Shown here piece by piece: positions 34,255 through 43,401 of a stretch of 64,000 nt of DNA. Origin of the DNA: Xanthomonas sp. NCPPB 1128 (GTDB taxonomy: Bacteria > Pseudomonadota > Gammaproteobacteria > Xanthomonadales > Xanthomonadaceae); assembly GCF_001043115.1 (NCBI RefSeq), contig NZ_LFME01000020.1, positions 1 to 64,000 on the forward strand. Reading direction: 5' to 3'. The number at the start of each line of letters is the position of its first letter. Position 1 is the stretch's first letter. The notes beneath the pieces are model-generated. The model did no database searches. It saw nothing but the letters and a program-made list of their open reading frames with translations, and was not told where the DNA came from. The translations under genes and the position numbers were made by a program.

Positions 34255-37026
34255 TCAATGCGCCTCGTCCCAGTTGTCGCCCACGCCGCTGTCCACCACC
34301 AGCGGCACCTTCAGCTCCGCCGCGGCGGACATGCGCCGGGTCACTTCCGGCAGCAGCGTGTCGACGAAGTCGGCATCGGCTTCGAACACCAGTTCGTCGT
34401 GCACCTGCAGGATCATCAATGCGCGGTCGCGGTGGTCCTGCAGCCAGGCGTCCACACCGACCATGGCACGCTTGATGATGTCGGCGGCGGTGCCCTGCAT
34501 CGGCGCATTGATCGCCGCACGCTCGGCACCGGCGCGCAGGCCCTGCTGGCGGGCGTTGATGTCGTTGAGATACAGGCGGCGGCCGAACAGGGTCTCCACG
34601 TAGCCCTGGGTGCGCGCCTGCTCACGCATGCGCTCCATGAAGTCGCGCACGCCCGGGTAGCGGCTGAAGTACAGCGCCACGTAGTCCTGCGCCTCGCCGC
34701 GGCCGATGCCCAGGTTACGGGCCAGGCCGAAGGCACTCATGCCGTACATCAGGCCGAAGTTGATCGCCTTGGCGGCGCGGCGCTCGTTGCCGGTGACCTC
34801 CTCCAGCTTGCGCCCGAATACCTCGGCGGCGGTGGCGCGGTGCACGTCCACGCCACTGCCGAAGGCGCGCAGCAGGCCCGCATCCTCGGACAGGTGGGCC
34901 ATGATCCGCAGCTCGATCTGCGAATAGTCGCAGGCGATCAGCTTGCGTCCCGGCGGGGCGACGAAGGCGCGGCGGATGCGGCGGCCGTCGTCGGTGCGGA
35001 TCGGGATGTTCTGCAGGTTCGGATCGGAGGAGGACAGCCGCCCGGTGGCGGCGCCGGCCTGGTGGTAGCTGGTGTGCACGCGGCCGGTGTCGGGGTTGAC
35101 CATCTCCGGCAGCTTGTCGGTGTAGGTGCTGCGCAGCTTGGCCAGGCCGCGGTACTCCAGGATCACCCGCGGCAGCTCGTGCTGGTCGGCGATCGCCTCC
35201 AGCGCCTCCTCGTTGGTGCTGGGCTGGCCCTTGGGGGTCTTCAGCACCGCCGGCAGCTTCAGCTCGTCGAACAGCACCGCCTGCAGTTGCTTGGGCGAAT
35301 CCATGTTGAAGCTGCGCCCGGCCAGCGCGGTGGCCTTCTGCTGCGCGGCCAGCATGCGCTGGCTCAGGTCCTGGCTCTGCTTGCGCAGTTCGGCGATGTC
35401 CACGCACACGCCGTTGGCCTCGACCCGCGCCAGCACCGGCACCAGCGGCATCTCGATCTCGCGGTAGACCCGCGCCAGCGCGGGTTCGGCATCCAACTGC
35501 GCCGACAGCGTGCGGTGCAGGCGCAGGGTGATGTCGGCGTCCTCGGCGGCGTAGCCGGTGGCGTCGTCGATGGCGACCTGCGAGAAAGCGATCTGCTTGG
35601 CGCCCTTGCCGGCCACGTCCTCGTACTTGACCGTGTCGTAGCCGAGGTAGCGCCTGGCCAATGAATCCATGTCGTGGCGGCTGGCGGTGGAATTGAGCAC
35701 GAAGCTCTCCAGCATGGTGTCGTCGGCGTAGCCGCGCACCTCCACGCCGTGGCGGCGCAGCACGTGCAGGTCGTACTTGCCGTGCTGGCCGACCTTGGCC
35801 TTGGCCGGGTCTTCCAGCAGCGGCTTGAGCAGCGCCAGCGCCAGCGCGCGATCCAGTTGCACCGGCGCGCCCGGGTAGTCGTGGCCCAGCGGCAGGTAGT
35901 CGGCGCGGCCCGGCTCGGTGGCGAAGCTGAGCCCGACCAGGTTGGCGCGCATGGCGTCCAACGCGTCGGTCTCGGTATCGAAGGCAAAGCCGTCGGCGGC
36001 GCGCAGGCGCACCAGCAGTTCCTCGAACTGCTCGGGCGTGCTCACTGCGGTGTAGTCGCCCTTGGCGGCCAGTGCCGGGTCCAGCATGGCGGCATCGGCC
36101 GGCACGGCGGCGCGGGCATAGCCGGCGGCGGTGCCGCGCAGGCTGGGCGTCGCCTCGCTGGCGGTCTCCGGTGCGGCCACGCCGCCGTCCAGGTCGCGCA
36201 GCGCCTGGGTGAAGCCGTAGCGCTGATACAGGCCGCGCAGTTGCTCCGGCTCCTGTTCACGCAGGCCCAGGGTGCGCGGCCCGCCGGCCAGCGCCACGTC
36301 AGTCTTGATGGTGACCAGTTCGCGGTTCAGCGGCAGGCGCTGCAGCGCCGCGCGCAGGTTGTCGCCAATCTTGCCCTTGATGCTGTCGGCGTGGGCGATC
36401 ACCCCGTCCAGCGAGCCGTACTCGGCCAGCCACTTGGCCGCGGTCTTGGGCCCGCATTTCTCGACGCCCGGCACGTTGTCGATGGCATCGCCCATCAGCG
36501 CCAGCAGGTCGACGATCTGGTGCGGCCAGACCCCGAACTTCTCCATCACCGCCGCGTCCGAGTCCATGCGGCTACCGCTCATGGTGTTGACCAACTGCAC
36601 GCCGGGGCGCACCAGCTGGGCGAAATCCTTGTCGCCGGTGGAGATGGTGACGTCCAGGTCGTCGCCGGCGCCCTGCAGGGCCAGGGTGCCGATGACGTCG
36701 TCGGCCTCGACCCCGTCCTGGCGCAGGATGGTGATGCCCAGCGCATGCACGATCTGGCACATCGGCTCGACCTGCGCGCGCAGGTCGTCGGGCATCGGCG
36801 GGCGGTTGGCCTTGTACTGCGGGTACAGGTCGTCGCGGAAGGTCTTGCCCGGCGCATCGACCACGAAGGCCACGTACTCGGGGCGCTCCTTGAGGGTGGC
36901 GCGCAACATGTTGACCACGCCGAACAGCGCGCCGGTGGGCTCGCCGGCGGCATTGGTCAGCGGCGGAAGCGCGTGGAACGCGCGATACAGGTAACTGGAC
37001 CCGTCGATCAGGACTAATCGGCTCAT
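34255..37026 (-). CDS. polA: DNA polymerase I
   Basis: 923 residues. An N-terminal 5'-3' exonuclease domain (LVLIDGSSYLYRAFHALPPL; VEADDVIGTLA; GDKDFAQLV), a middle 3'-5' exonuclease domain with an intact FAFDTETDALD motif (residues about 345-355), and a C-terminal polymerase domain with CDYSQIELRIMAHLSED, the O-helix segment RRAAKAINFGLMYGMS, and QVHDELVFE. All three activities look intact, as in E. coli Pol I (928 residues). It fills gaps and removes primers. The start codon is followed downstream by the small RNA locus and preceded by a repeat array. Confidence 0.97.
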   Translation of the reverse strand: MSRLVLIDGSSYLYRAFHALPPLTNAAGEPTGALFGVVNMLRATLKERPEYVAFVVDAPGKTFRDDLYPQYKANRPPMPDDLRAQVEPMCQIVHALGITILRQDGVEADDVIGTLALQGAGDDLDVTISTGDKDFAQLVRPGVQLVNTMSGSRMDSDAAVMEKFGVWPHQIVDLLALMGDAIDNVPGVEKCGPKTAAKWLAEYGSLDGVIAHADSIKGKIGDNLRAALQRLPLNRELVTIKTDVALAGGPRTLGLREQEPEQLRGLYQRYGFTQALRDLDGGVAAPETASEATPSLRGTAAGYARAAVPADAAMLDPALAAKGDYTAVSTPEQFEELLVRLRAADGFAFDTETDALDAMRANLVGLSFATEPGRADYLPLGHDYPGAPVQLDRALALALLKPLLEDPAKAKVGQHGKYDLHVLRRHGVEVRGYADDTMLESFVLNSTASRHDMDSLARRYLGYDTVKYEDVAGKGAKQIAFSQVAIDDATGYAAEDADITLRLHRTLSAQLDAEPALARVYREIEMPLVPVLARVEANGVCVDIAELRKQSQDLSQRMLAAQQKATALAGRSFNMDSPKQLQAVLFDELKLPAVLKTPKGQPSTNEEALEAIADQHELPRVILEYRGLAKLRSTYTDKLPEMVNPDTGRVHTSYHQAGAATGRLSSSDPNLQNIPIRTDDGRRIRRAFVAPPGRKLIACDYSQIELRIMAHLSEDAGLLRAFGSGVDVHRATAAEVFGRKLEEVTGNERRAAKAINFGLMYGMSAFGLARNLGIGRGEAQDYVALYFSRYPGVRDFMERMREQARTQGYVETLFGRRLYLNDINARQQGLRAGAERAAINAPMQGTAADIIKRAMVGVDAWLQDHRDRALMILQVHDELVFEADADFVDTLLPEVTRRMSAAAELKVPLVVDSGVGDNWDEAH

Positions 37027-37072
37027 CGGCCAATTCTACGCTGCGGCGTGTTCGCGGCCTGAAACGGGTTAG

Positions 37073-37547
37073 CCCCTCTCCCACCGGGAGTGGGGTTGGG
37101 GGGAGGGTCGGCGCGCAGCGACGCGCTGAATTGGTCCACGAGGCTGCGCCCGTACCCTCATCCGCCCCTGCGGGGCACCTTCTCCCGAGGGGAGAAGGGA
37201 ACGGCACTAGCCCCTCTCCCACCGGGAGAGGGGTTGGGGTGAGGGTACGGCGCGCAGCGACGCGCTGAATTGGTCCACGAGGCTGCGCCCGTACCCTCAT
37301 CCGCCCCTGCGGGGCACCTTCTCCCGAGGGGAGAAGAGAACGGCACTAGCCCCTCTCCCACAGGGAGAGGGGTTGGGGTGAGGGTACGGCGCGAAGCGAC
37401 ACGCTGACGTGGTCCACGAGGCTGCGCCCGTCCCCTCATCCGCCCCTGCGGGGCACCTTCTCCCGAGGGGAGAAGGGAACGGCACTAGCCCCTCTCCCAC
37501 CGGGAGAGGGGTTGGGGTGAGGGTACGGCGCGAAGCGACGCGCTGAC
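37073..37547. repeat. Tandem array of a 139-bp REP-like unit (three full copies and one partial)
   Basis: Unit starts (CCCCTCTCCC) at 37073, 37211, 37350 and 37489, giving periods of 138, 139 and 139 bp. Each unit holds two palindromes (CCCCTCTCCCACCGGGAGAG and CTTCTCCCGAGGGGAGAAG) joined by a less conserved spacer (GGTACGGCGCG...GACGCGCTGA). The last copy is truncated. It fills the space between polA and the DUF2782 gene (37027-37666). The same palindromes occur at 253 and 527. Confidence 0.88.
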
Positions 37548-37666
37548 GACGCCTTCTGTTTCCTGAAAGCACGCGGCGCAAGCCACGCATACGCGCCGCC
37601 TTCGCGCCCCGCGGGCACCGACGCGGCGCATAATCGGCGGCGACGACGTCCGTGGAGAACACCGCA

Positions 37667-37960
37667 ATGAAAGCCCTGATCCTGGTTCCGCTGTTGCTGC
37701 TGGCGGGCTGTGCCTCCACCGGCCTTGGCCCGGACGGCGCGCCGATGGACGTGCGCGGCGCGGAAACCACCCAGCGCAAGATGGACAACGGCGACACCGT
37801 CGACGAGTACCGGGTGGGCGGCCAGCTGCGCATGGTCAAGGTGACGCCGGCACGCGGCCCCGCCTACTACCTGTACGACCGCAACGGCGACGGCCACATG
37901 GAGGTGGACGGCAGCAAGGACAACGTGTCGCCGGTGTATTGGAAGCTCTACAGCTGGTGA
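37667..37960 (+). CDS. DUF2782 family lipoprotein
   Basis: 97 residues from ATG 37667. Lipoprotein signal MKALILVPLLLLAGC, so it is anchored through Cys15. The mature part has KMDNGDTVDEYRVGGQLRMV and GPAYYLYDRNGDG, matching DUF2782, a small xanthomonad/gammaproteobacterial family commonly encoded next to polA. Function unknown. GGAG lies about 10 bases upstream. The GTG five codons earlier would spoil the signal peptide. Confidence 0.85.
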   Translation: MKALILVPLLLLAGCASTGLGPDGAPMDVRGAETTQRKMDNGDTVDEYRVGGQLRMVKVTPARGPAYYLYDRNGDGHMEVDGSKDNVSPVYWKLYSW

Positions 37961-38109
37961 CCCGCGCCTTGCGCGCCGCCAAACGGCAGCGCGCAGCGGC
38001 GTGGATGCCTTTTCCCGAACGGCCAGATGGGACCACGCAGGGACCGGTCAGCATGCCGCCGGCGCTCACGGCCAGCGGCTTGCGCTGGCCGCAGCCCACC
38101 CGCCGTGCC

Positions 38110-38499
38110 CTAGATGCCGGCAAAGGCCGGAATCGCCGGAAACCCGGCCGGTGCGGTCGCGGTGCCGGCGGTCTTGGCGCCGTTGTGGTACCACAGGTAG
38201 TACGGATAGATGCTGGCCGGCGGGTTCAGGCCCAGGCCCTGATCGGCCGAGTAGGACCCGTTGTTGGCGGTCACCTTGACCAGCACCGGCAGCGCCTGCT
38301 TCTTGAAGGTGGCATCGCAGACCGCACAGGGAAACGCGTCCTGCACGATCAGGTAGGGCCCCGCAGCGGACTTCTTGCCGAGCGCGTTGTAGACGCCGAT
38401 CTCCGAGTGCTGCTGTTTGCCCTGGCCGGTGATCTGGCCTTCGGCGCCGAGCTTCCACTTGCCGCCATTGACGTAATAGCCTTCGGTGTTGATGGTCAT
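38110..38499 (-). CDS. Orphan small protein with deaminase-fold motifs
   Basis: 129 residues, preceded by a strong ribosome site (GAGGAGAACGCGC before ATG). HSE at residues 31-33 and PCAVC at 57-61 reproduce the H-x-E ... PCxxC zinc-site spacing of the cytidine-deaminase superfamily. The sequence QQHSEIGVYNALGKKSAAG leads into the first helix as in that fold. No signal peptide and no toxin-delivery domain are seen. It may be a nucleotide or nucleic-acid deaminase, or a domesticated toxin domain (Xanthomonas has such toxin families). The family itself is not recognised; the motif match is by eye only. Confidence 0.6.
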   Translation of the reverse strand: MTINTEGYYVNGGKWKLGAEGQITGQGKQQHSEIGVYNALGKKSAAGPYLIVQDAFPCAVCDATFKKQALPVLVKVTANNGSYSADQGLGLNPPASIYPYYLWYHNGAKTAGTATAPAGFPAIPAFAGI

Positions 38500-39101
38500 G
38501 CGCGTTCTCCTCAGTCAGTGGGTGATGAGCGCCGGCGGCGCCACGCCGCTCCATGCGCTGTCGTCCGCCGCCTCCGCGGGCGCATGGCAAGGCGCCGCAC
38601 TTCCCTAAGAACGCGCGCGGATCCAGGCCCGTGAACGGCTGCGGCAGCACCGGCGGGAACAGCGTCGCCGCGCGCGGCGTGGCGGGCCATCGGCCCAAGC
38701 CTGATCCTGATGGGAGCGCGCGATGACACGCGCTCGCAGGTAACCCGGTCCACAGAAGGCGCGCTACGGCGCCAGTGCGCCACGCCATGGCCGGGACGCA
38801 TGCGATCGGCGGTCCCTGACAGCAGCATGATGCGCGGCAGAGGCACCGCGATAGGTGCTCGGTGACGACAGCGGGTGCGGAGCGGCGGAAATCATGCGTG
38901 GGCCGCCCGCGCATTGCAGCCCGGAGGCCTGCGCCAAGCCGCGAGGCGTCATTCGCGATGGGCGTCGCCGGCCTGGCCAACGACCGCCTGATCGCGATGG
39001 ACAGTGCCGTCGCCGCCGCAGCACGCCGCATCGGCAACCGCCAAAGGCACGCTTCGAGCCTTCCGGTGCCCGCGCCGACGCCGGCGCGGGCCGATGGCAC
39101 C
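38500..39101. other. Gene-free stretch of about 600 bp
   Basis: Open frames here are short, GC-driven and lack ribosome sites or recognisable domains. The only structured feature is the hairpin at 39068-39091. The part next to 38510 should contain the promoter of the deaminase-like gene. Confidence 0.5.
39068..39091 (-). terminator. Hairpin after the universal stress protein gene
   Basis: Perfect 10-bp stem GCCCGCGCCG / CGGCGCGGGC with loop ACGC, 11 bases past the stop on the minus strand. No U-tract. Confidence 0.4.
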
Positions 39102-39548
39102 TCAGCGGATCACCAGCACCGGCACCTGGCTGTTGGCGAGCACTTCCGCGGTCTGGCTGCCGAGCAACACCCGGCTCATGCCGCGGCGGCCGTGCGAGGT
39201 CATCACGATCAGCTCGCTGTTGCAGGCCACGGCCATGTCGATGATGCCCTCGGCGGCGTAGCGGTCGAGCACGTGGCGGCCGTGCGCGGTCACCCCGGTG
39301 GCCGCGGCGGCGGCCAGCGCCGGCGCCAGGATCTTCTGCGCGCCGGCTTCGCGGTCCTGGCGGTATTCGGGGCTGGCCTCGTAGCCCACGCTCCAGCCCA
39401 TCGCGTCGTACATGCCCATTGCCCACGGCTCCGACACGGTGACGATATCCACCTCGGCGCCGAGCGTGGCGGCCAGCGCCAACCCCTGCTGCAAGCCCTT
39501 GGCGGACAACTCGGAACCATCGATGGCGATCAGGATGCGCTGGTACAT
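39102..39548 (-). CDS. Universal stress protein (UspA family)
   Basis: 148 residues from MYQRILIAIDGSELSAKG. It carries the UspA fold pattern: N-terminal LIAIDGS, and the C-terminal GxxG(9x)GS nucleotide motif in SHGRRGMSRVLLGSQTAEV, so it is probably of the ATP-binding type. Cytosolic stress protein, single gene. The upstream in-frame extension to 39590 reads as non-coding. Confidence 0.9.
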   Translation of the reverse strand: MYQRILIAIDGSELSAKGLQQGLALAATLGAEVDIVTVSEPWAMGMYDAMGWSVGYEASPEYRQDREAGAQKILAPALAAAAATGVTAHGRHVLDRYAAEGIIDMAVACNSELIVMTSHGRRGMSRVLLGSQTAEVLANSQVPVLVIR

Positions 39549-39632
39549 GGGATGCTCCGCTGACGCCGCGCGCGGCGGCTGGAACAGCATTGCACACCCG
39601 ATGCGCGGCGCCTGCCTTGACCCGGATCAAAT

Positions 39633-40193
39633 TCAGGCGCTGTGCGGCTTCAATAACCGTGCCGGATTGCCGGCCACGCGCGCGCCGGCGGGCACGTCGC
39701 GGCTGACCACGCTGCCGGCGCCGATCACCGCGTCGTCGCCGATGGTCACGCCCGGCAGCACGATCGCGCCGCCGCCGATCCAGACGTTGCGCCCGATCGT
39801 CACCGGCCGCCCCAGCTCCAGCCCCTCGGCGCGTTGCGTGGCATCGCGCGGATGATCGGCGGCATAGAGTTGCACTGCCGGCCCGATCTGGGTGCCGGCA
39901 CCGATGCGTACCGGCGCCACGTCCAGAATCACGCAGTTGAAGTTGAGGAACACATCCTCGCCGAGGTGGATGTTGTAGCCGTAGTCGCAATGGAACGGCG
40001 GCCGCACCACCGCACCGCGACCCACCGAACCGAGTCCTTCGACCAGCAGCGCGTGCCGCTGTGCCGGCGGTTCGGCCAGCGCCGCGTTGTAGCGCAGCAT
40101 CCAGGCACTGGCCGCGTCCTGCTCGGCCTGCAGCTGCGCGTCGCTGGGACGATAGGCCTCGCCCGCCAGCATCTTGTCTTTCTCGCTTCGCAT
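39633..40193 (-). CDS. Sugar O-acetyltransferase (maltose/galactoside acetyltransferase family)
   Basis: 186 residues from MRSEKDKMLAGEAYRPSD, which is the typical N-terminus of the NodL/LacA/Maa family. Left-handed beta-helix hexapeptide repeats follow (VTIGRNVWIGGGAIVLPGVTIG split across repeats), and the catalytic histidine is in YAADHPRD. It uses acetyl-CoA to acetylate a sugar hydroxyl in the cytosol. The ATG at 40193 matches family length; the frame extends 13 codons further upstream without support. Confidence 0.88.
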   Translation of the reverse strand: MRSEKDKMLAGEAYRPSDAQLQAEQDAASAWMLRYNAALAEPPAQRHALLVEGLGSVGRGAVVRPPFHCDYGYNIHLGEDVFLNFNCVILDVAPVRIGAGTQIGPAVQLYAADHPRDATQRAEGLELGRPVTIGRNVWIGGGAIVLPGVTIGDDAVIGAGSVVSRDVPAGARVAGNPARLLKPHSA

Positions 40194-40392
40194 CCTGCCC
40201 TCCCAGGCATCGGTCGAACCGGATGATCGCATCGCACTGCGTCACAGCGCGCAAGCGGCGGATGCGCCGCCGTCATGACCTGCAGGCCACGCCGCATTCA
40301 CCGTCCAGCAACGCACCCGCATCCGATCATCGGGCGACCGCGCCAGCCCATGCGGCCACGTGCGGACTTTCTCCCAGACAAGGCGGTGCACG

Positions 40393-40689
40393 ATGTCCGA
40401 GCGTGTGGAAGCAGGTCAGATGGTCTTCGTCGCCGACGGCGAGGTCGGTGTGGGTGCGGTGCGCGAAGTCCGCGACGGCGGCACCACGTTCGTCGTCAAC
40501 ATCGAGAATGGCGGCGATTTCGTGGTGCCGTCGAGCGCGGTGCGCGACGTGCATTTCGGCAAGGTGATCCTGGCGGTCGAGCACCTGCCGGCATCGCTGC
40601 GCGAGGCGCTGCGACACCCGCACGCCGCGGAACTGCCGACCTCCACCTACGCCGCCAGCGATCCGAGCGACGGGGCACTGAAGGACTAG
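40393..40689 (+). CDS. Small PRC-barrel/DUF2171-like protein
   Basis: 98 residues from MSERVEAGQMVFVADGEVG. Short beta strands (VGAVREV, TTFVVNIENGGDFVVPSSAV, VHFGKVIL) suggest a PRC-barrel-like sheet, as in DUF2171 proteins, followed by an extended tail. The assignment is by sequence pattern only and the function is unknown. It stands alone; a hairpin follows about 60 bases downstream. Confidence 0.65.
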   Translation: MSERVEAGQMVFVADGEVGVGAVREVRDGGTTFVVNIENGGDFVVPSSAVRDVHFGKVILAVEHLPASLREALRHPHAAELPTSTYAASDPSDGALKD

Positions 40690-41169
40690 TCGCGCGGCGA
40701 CACGGACACGGCGGCGTACAGACGATCGACCGCGCCGCCCTGGCATCGAACGCATACCCTTTCCCTGGGGTATGCCTGCGTCCTCGATCAAGGCGCCGGT
40801 TCCATCGAGGGTATGATCGCTGAGGGCGTGATCGCAAGTTCAATCACCGCGCGTCGCGGCTGAAGCCGCTCCCACAAGACCAGATTCGGCATGGCGGATG
40901 CCCTTCCCGTCTGCGCAATCCGGGCGATCCGACCGCCCACAGACATCGCGATGGCAATCGCGGACCAAGAACAACTCAGTCGCTGGCGATGCAACAGGTT
41001 GCCGAGGTCATTTTTGCACCCCGCGCCCCGACCGCCATCAGTCCACACGGCGCCCGCATGAACGGCATCGCCTGACGCCTCCCCGGCCAGGCCGACCCGG
41101 TGCGCCGGCAATGGCGGCAAGTGCTAACGTTCCGCGCTTCCGCACCTCATCTTGCCTTCGGAGCCGCGC
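40690..41169. other. Gene-free 480-bp stretch with one hairpin and a half repeat
   Basis: Contains a perfect 8-bp stem GCATACCC / GGGTATGC (40752-40775) that may end the preceding transcript, and a single arm of the xanthomonad repeat (GCGTCGCGGCTGAAGCCGCTC, about 40850-40870). The promoter of the M61 peptidase must also lie here. No coding sequence is credible. Confidence 0.5.
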
Positions 41170-43107
41170 ATGTCCGCCACCGCTTTCCCCGCCTCCCGTC
41201 GCGCCCGCCGGGCGCTGGTCCTCGGCATCGGCCTGGCGCTCGCCGGCGCCGCGCAGGCGCAGGTGGTGCTCACGCCGGACGTGCCGGCGCCGCAGGACAC
41301 GCCCTACCCCGGCACCCTGACCCTGCAGGTGGACGCCGGCGACGTGCGCCAGGGCATCTACCGGGTCCACGAGACCATTCCGGTCAGTGCCGGGCGGCTG
41401 ACCCTGCAGTACCCGCAGTGGATCCCCGGCGACCATTCGCCGAGCGGGCCGGTGGCGATGCTGGCCGGCCTCACCCTCACCGCCAACGGCAAACCGCTGC
41501 CGTGGCGCCGCGACACCTTCGACGTGTACAGCTTCCACGTCGACGTGCCGCAGGGCGTGAGCGCGATCGACGCCAGCTTCCAGTACCTGTCGCCGCGCGA
41601 CGACGGCTTCGAGATGACCGACAAGATGCTGCAGCTGGAGTGGAACAAGGTGGCGCTGTACCCGGCCGGCCACGACACCCGCGGTATCACCGTGGCACCC
41701 AGCGTGACCCTGCCGGCCGGCTGGGAGTTCGGCACGGCGCTGGAGACCGCCAGCCGCGACGGCGCCACCACCACCTTCAAGCCGGTGGATTTCACCACCC
41801 TGGTCGACTCGCCGATCTATGCCGGGCGCTACTTCAAGCGCGTGGACCTGACCCCGGCCGGCGGCGCGCCGGTGCACCTGGACGTGGTCGCCGACGCACC
41901 GCGGTTCCTGGACATCAGCGCCGAGCAGCTGCAGGTGCACCGCAACCTGCCGGTGCAGGCGATCAAGCTGTTCGGCTCGCACCACTACGCGCACTACGAC
42001 TTCCTGTTCTCGTTGTCGGACGTGCTCGGCGGCAACGGCCTGGAACATCACCAGTCCAGCGAGAACGGACTGGCTGCCGACTACTTCAGCGCCTGGGACG
42101 AGAACGCGCCGGACCGCGACCTGCTGGCGCACGAGTACACGCACTCCTGGAACGGCAAGTTCCGGCGCCCGGCCGACCTGTGGACACCGACCTTCAACGT
42201 GCCGATGGGCGACTCGTTGCTGTGGGTCTACGAGGGCCAGACCCAGTACTGGGGCTATGTGCTGACCGCGCGTGCCGGCATGTGGACGCCGCAGCAGTTC
42301 CGCGACGCGCTGGCGATGACCGCGGCCAACTACGACCGCAACCGCGCCGGTTTCCGCTGGCGCTCGCTGGAAGACACCACCAACGACCCCACCGCCGCGC
42401 ACCGCGCACCGCTGCCCTACCGCAGCTGGCAGATGAGCGAGGACTACTACAGCGGCGGGCAGATGGTGTGGCTGGCGGTGGATGCCAAGCTGCGTGCGAT
42501 GAGCGGCGGGCGCAAATCGCTGGATGACGTGGCCAAGGCGTTCTTCGGCGTCGACGACGGCAGCTTCGCGGTCAAGACCTACACCTTCGACGACGTCATC
42601 GCCGCACTCGACGGCGTGGTCCACTACGACTGGGCGGACTACATCAACCGGCGCGTCTACCAGGTGGACCCGCCGCTGCTGGAAGGCTTGCAGGCCAGCG
42701 GCTGGAAGCTGGTGTACACCGACCAGCCCAGCGCGTTCGAGAAGCAGTACGACGGCCGCCACCAGTCGGCGCGGCACCGCTACAACTTCGCCTGGTCGAT
42801 CGGCCTGGTGATGAACGACGACGCCAGCATCAACGACGTGCTGTGGGACGGACCGGCGTTCAAGGCGGGCGTCAGCAGCGGCGCCACGGTGCTGGCGGTG
42901 AACGGCCAGGACTACTCGCGCGACACGCTCAAGCAGGCGATCGCCGACGCCAAGGGCGTCAGCGCGCCGATCGTGCTGACGCTCAAGTACCAGGGCGGCG
43001 TGCGCGACGTGCCGGTGAACTACCACGACGGCCTGCAGTATCCGCACCTGGTGCGGGTCGAGGGCACGCCGGACTACCTGAGCAAGATCATCGCCGCACG
43101 GCGCTGA
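41170..43107 (+). CDS. M61 family metallopeptidase (glycyl aminopeptidase-like) with PDZ domain
   Basis: 645 residues from ATG 41170 (CGGAG ribosome site just upstream). Signal peptide ends near LAGAAQAQ. The zinc motif HEYTHSWNGKFRRP contains HExxH and is followed by the third ligand in VYEGQTQYWGY, as expected for M61. The C-terminal part (from about residue 540) is a PDZ-like domain (GLVMNDDASINDVLWDGPA). Periplasmic peptidase preferring N-terminal glycine in characterised relatives. The stop codon touches the left end of a palindromic element. Confidence 0.92.
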   Translation: MSATAFPASRRARRALVLGIGLALAGAAQAQVVLTPDVPAPQDTPYPGTLTLQVDAGDVRQGIYRVHETIPVSAGRLTLQYPQWIPGDHSPSGPVAMLAGLTLTANGKPLPWRRDTFDVYSFHVDVPQGVSAIDASFQYLSPRDDGFEMTDKMLQLEWNKVALYPAGHDTRGITVAPSVTLPAGWEFGTALETASRDGATTTFKPVDFTTLVDSPIYAGRYFKRVDLTPAGGAPVHLDVVADAPRFLDISAEQLQVHRNLPVQAIKLFGSHHYAHYDFLFSLSDVLGGNGLEHHQSSENGLAADYFSAWDENAPDRDLLAHEYTHSWNGKFRRPADLWTPTFNVPMGDSLLWVYEGQTQYWGYVLTARAGMWTPQQFRDALAMTAANYDRNRAGFRWRSLEDTTNDPTAAHRAPLPYRSWQMSEDYYSGGQMVWLAVDAKLRAMSGGRKSLDDVAKAFFGVDDGSFAVKTYTFDDVIAALDGVVHYDWADYINRRVYQVDPPLLEGLQASGWKLVYTDQPSAFEKQYDGRHQSARHRYNFAWSIGLVMNDDASINDVLWDGPAFKAGVSSGATVLAVNGQDYSRDTLKQAIADAKGVSAPIVLTLKYQGGVRDVPVNYHDGLQYPHLVRVEGTPDYLSKIIAARR

Positions 43108-43292
43108 GCCAAGGGCGTGTCACCCATTCCCGAGCGCGCCTGCCAGGCCCAACACGAAGGGCTGATTGCGCGTGCCCGTGGCCGCGTCATCGCTCGGGCA
43201 TGGACGCGCGTCCAGATCCTCGCTCTTCCTTGCCACAGGCACGCGCAGTCGCGGCGCGGCACGCTCGGGGATGGGTGACACGCCCTAGGCTC
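43106..43292. mobile_element. 187-bp MITE-like palindromic element
   Basis: Terminal inverted repeats of 31 bases with 29 matches: GAGCCAAGGGCGTGTCACCC... at the left and the complementary ...GGGTGACACGCCCTAGGCTC at the right. Inside, a second inverted pair (GCGCGTGCCCGTGGC, GCCACAGGCACGCGC) and a central palindrome GGACGCGCGTCC make the whole element foldable. No ORF. No clear target-site duplication was seen. It resembles a non-autonomous miniature transposable element. The left end coincides with the M61 stop codon. Confidence 0.65.
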
Positions 43293-43401
43293 GCCGCCGC
43301 TGCCGGCAACGCAGCGGCGGCACGTGCGCGACGCGGCGCCGTCACACGCCGCACGCGCATGCCGGCGACAATGGCATGCGGAGTTTCCGTCCTGCCCCGG
43401 C

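Noticed and set aside
37073-37547. Repeat array as a possible CRISPR
   Set aside because: The units are 139 bp, imperfect and contain palindromes; there are no regular short repeats with unique spacers and no cas genes.
38511-39244. Short ORFs on both strands between the deaminase-like and stress-protein genes
   Set aside because: Arg/Pro/Ala-rich translations without domains, no ribosome sites, and mutually overlapping frames; treated as non-coding.
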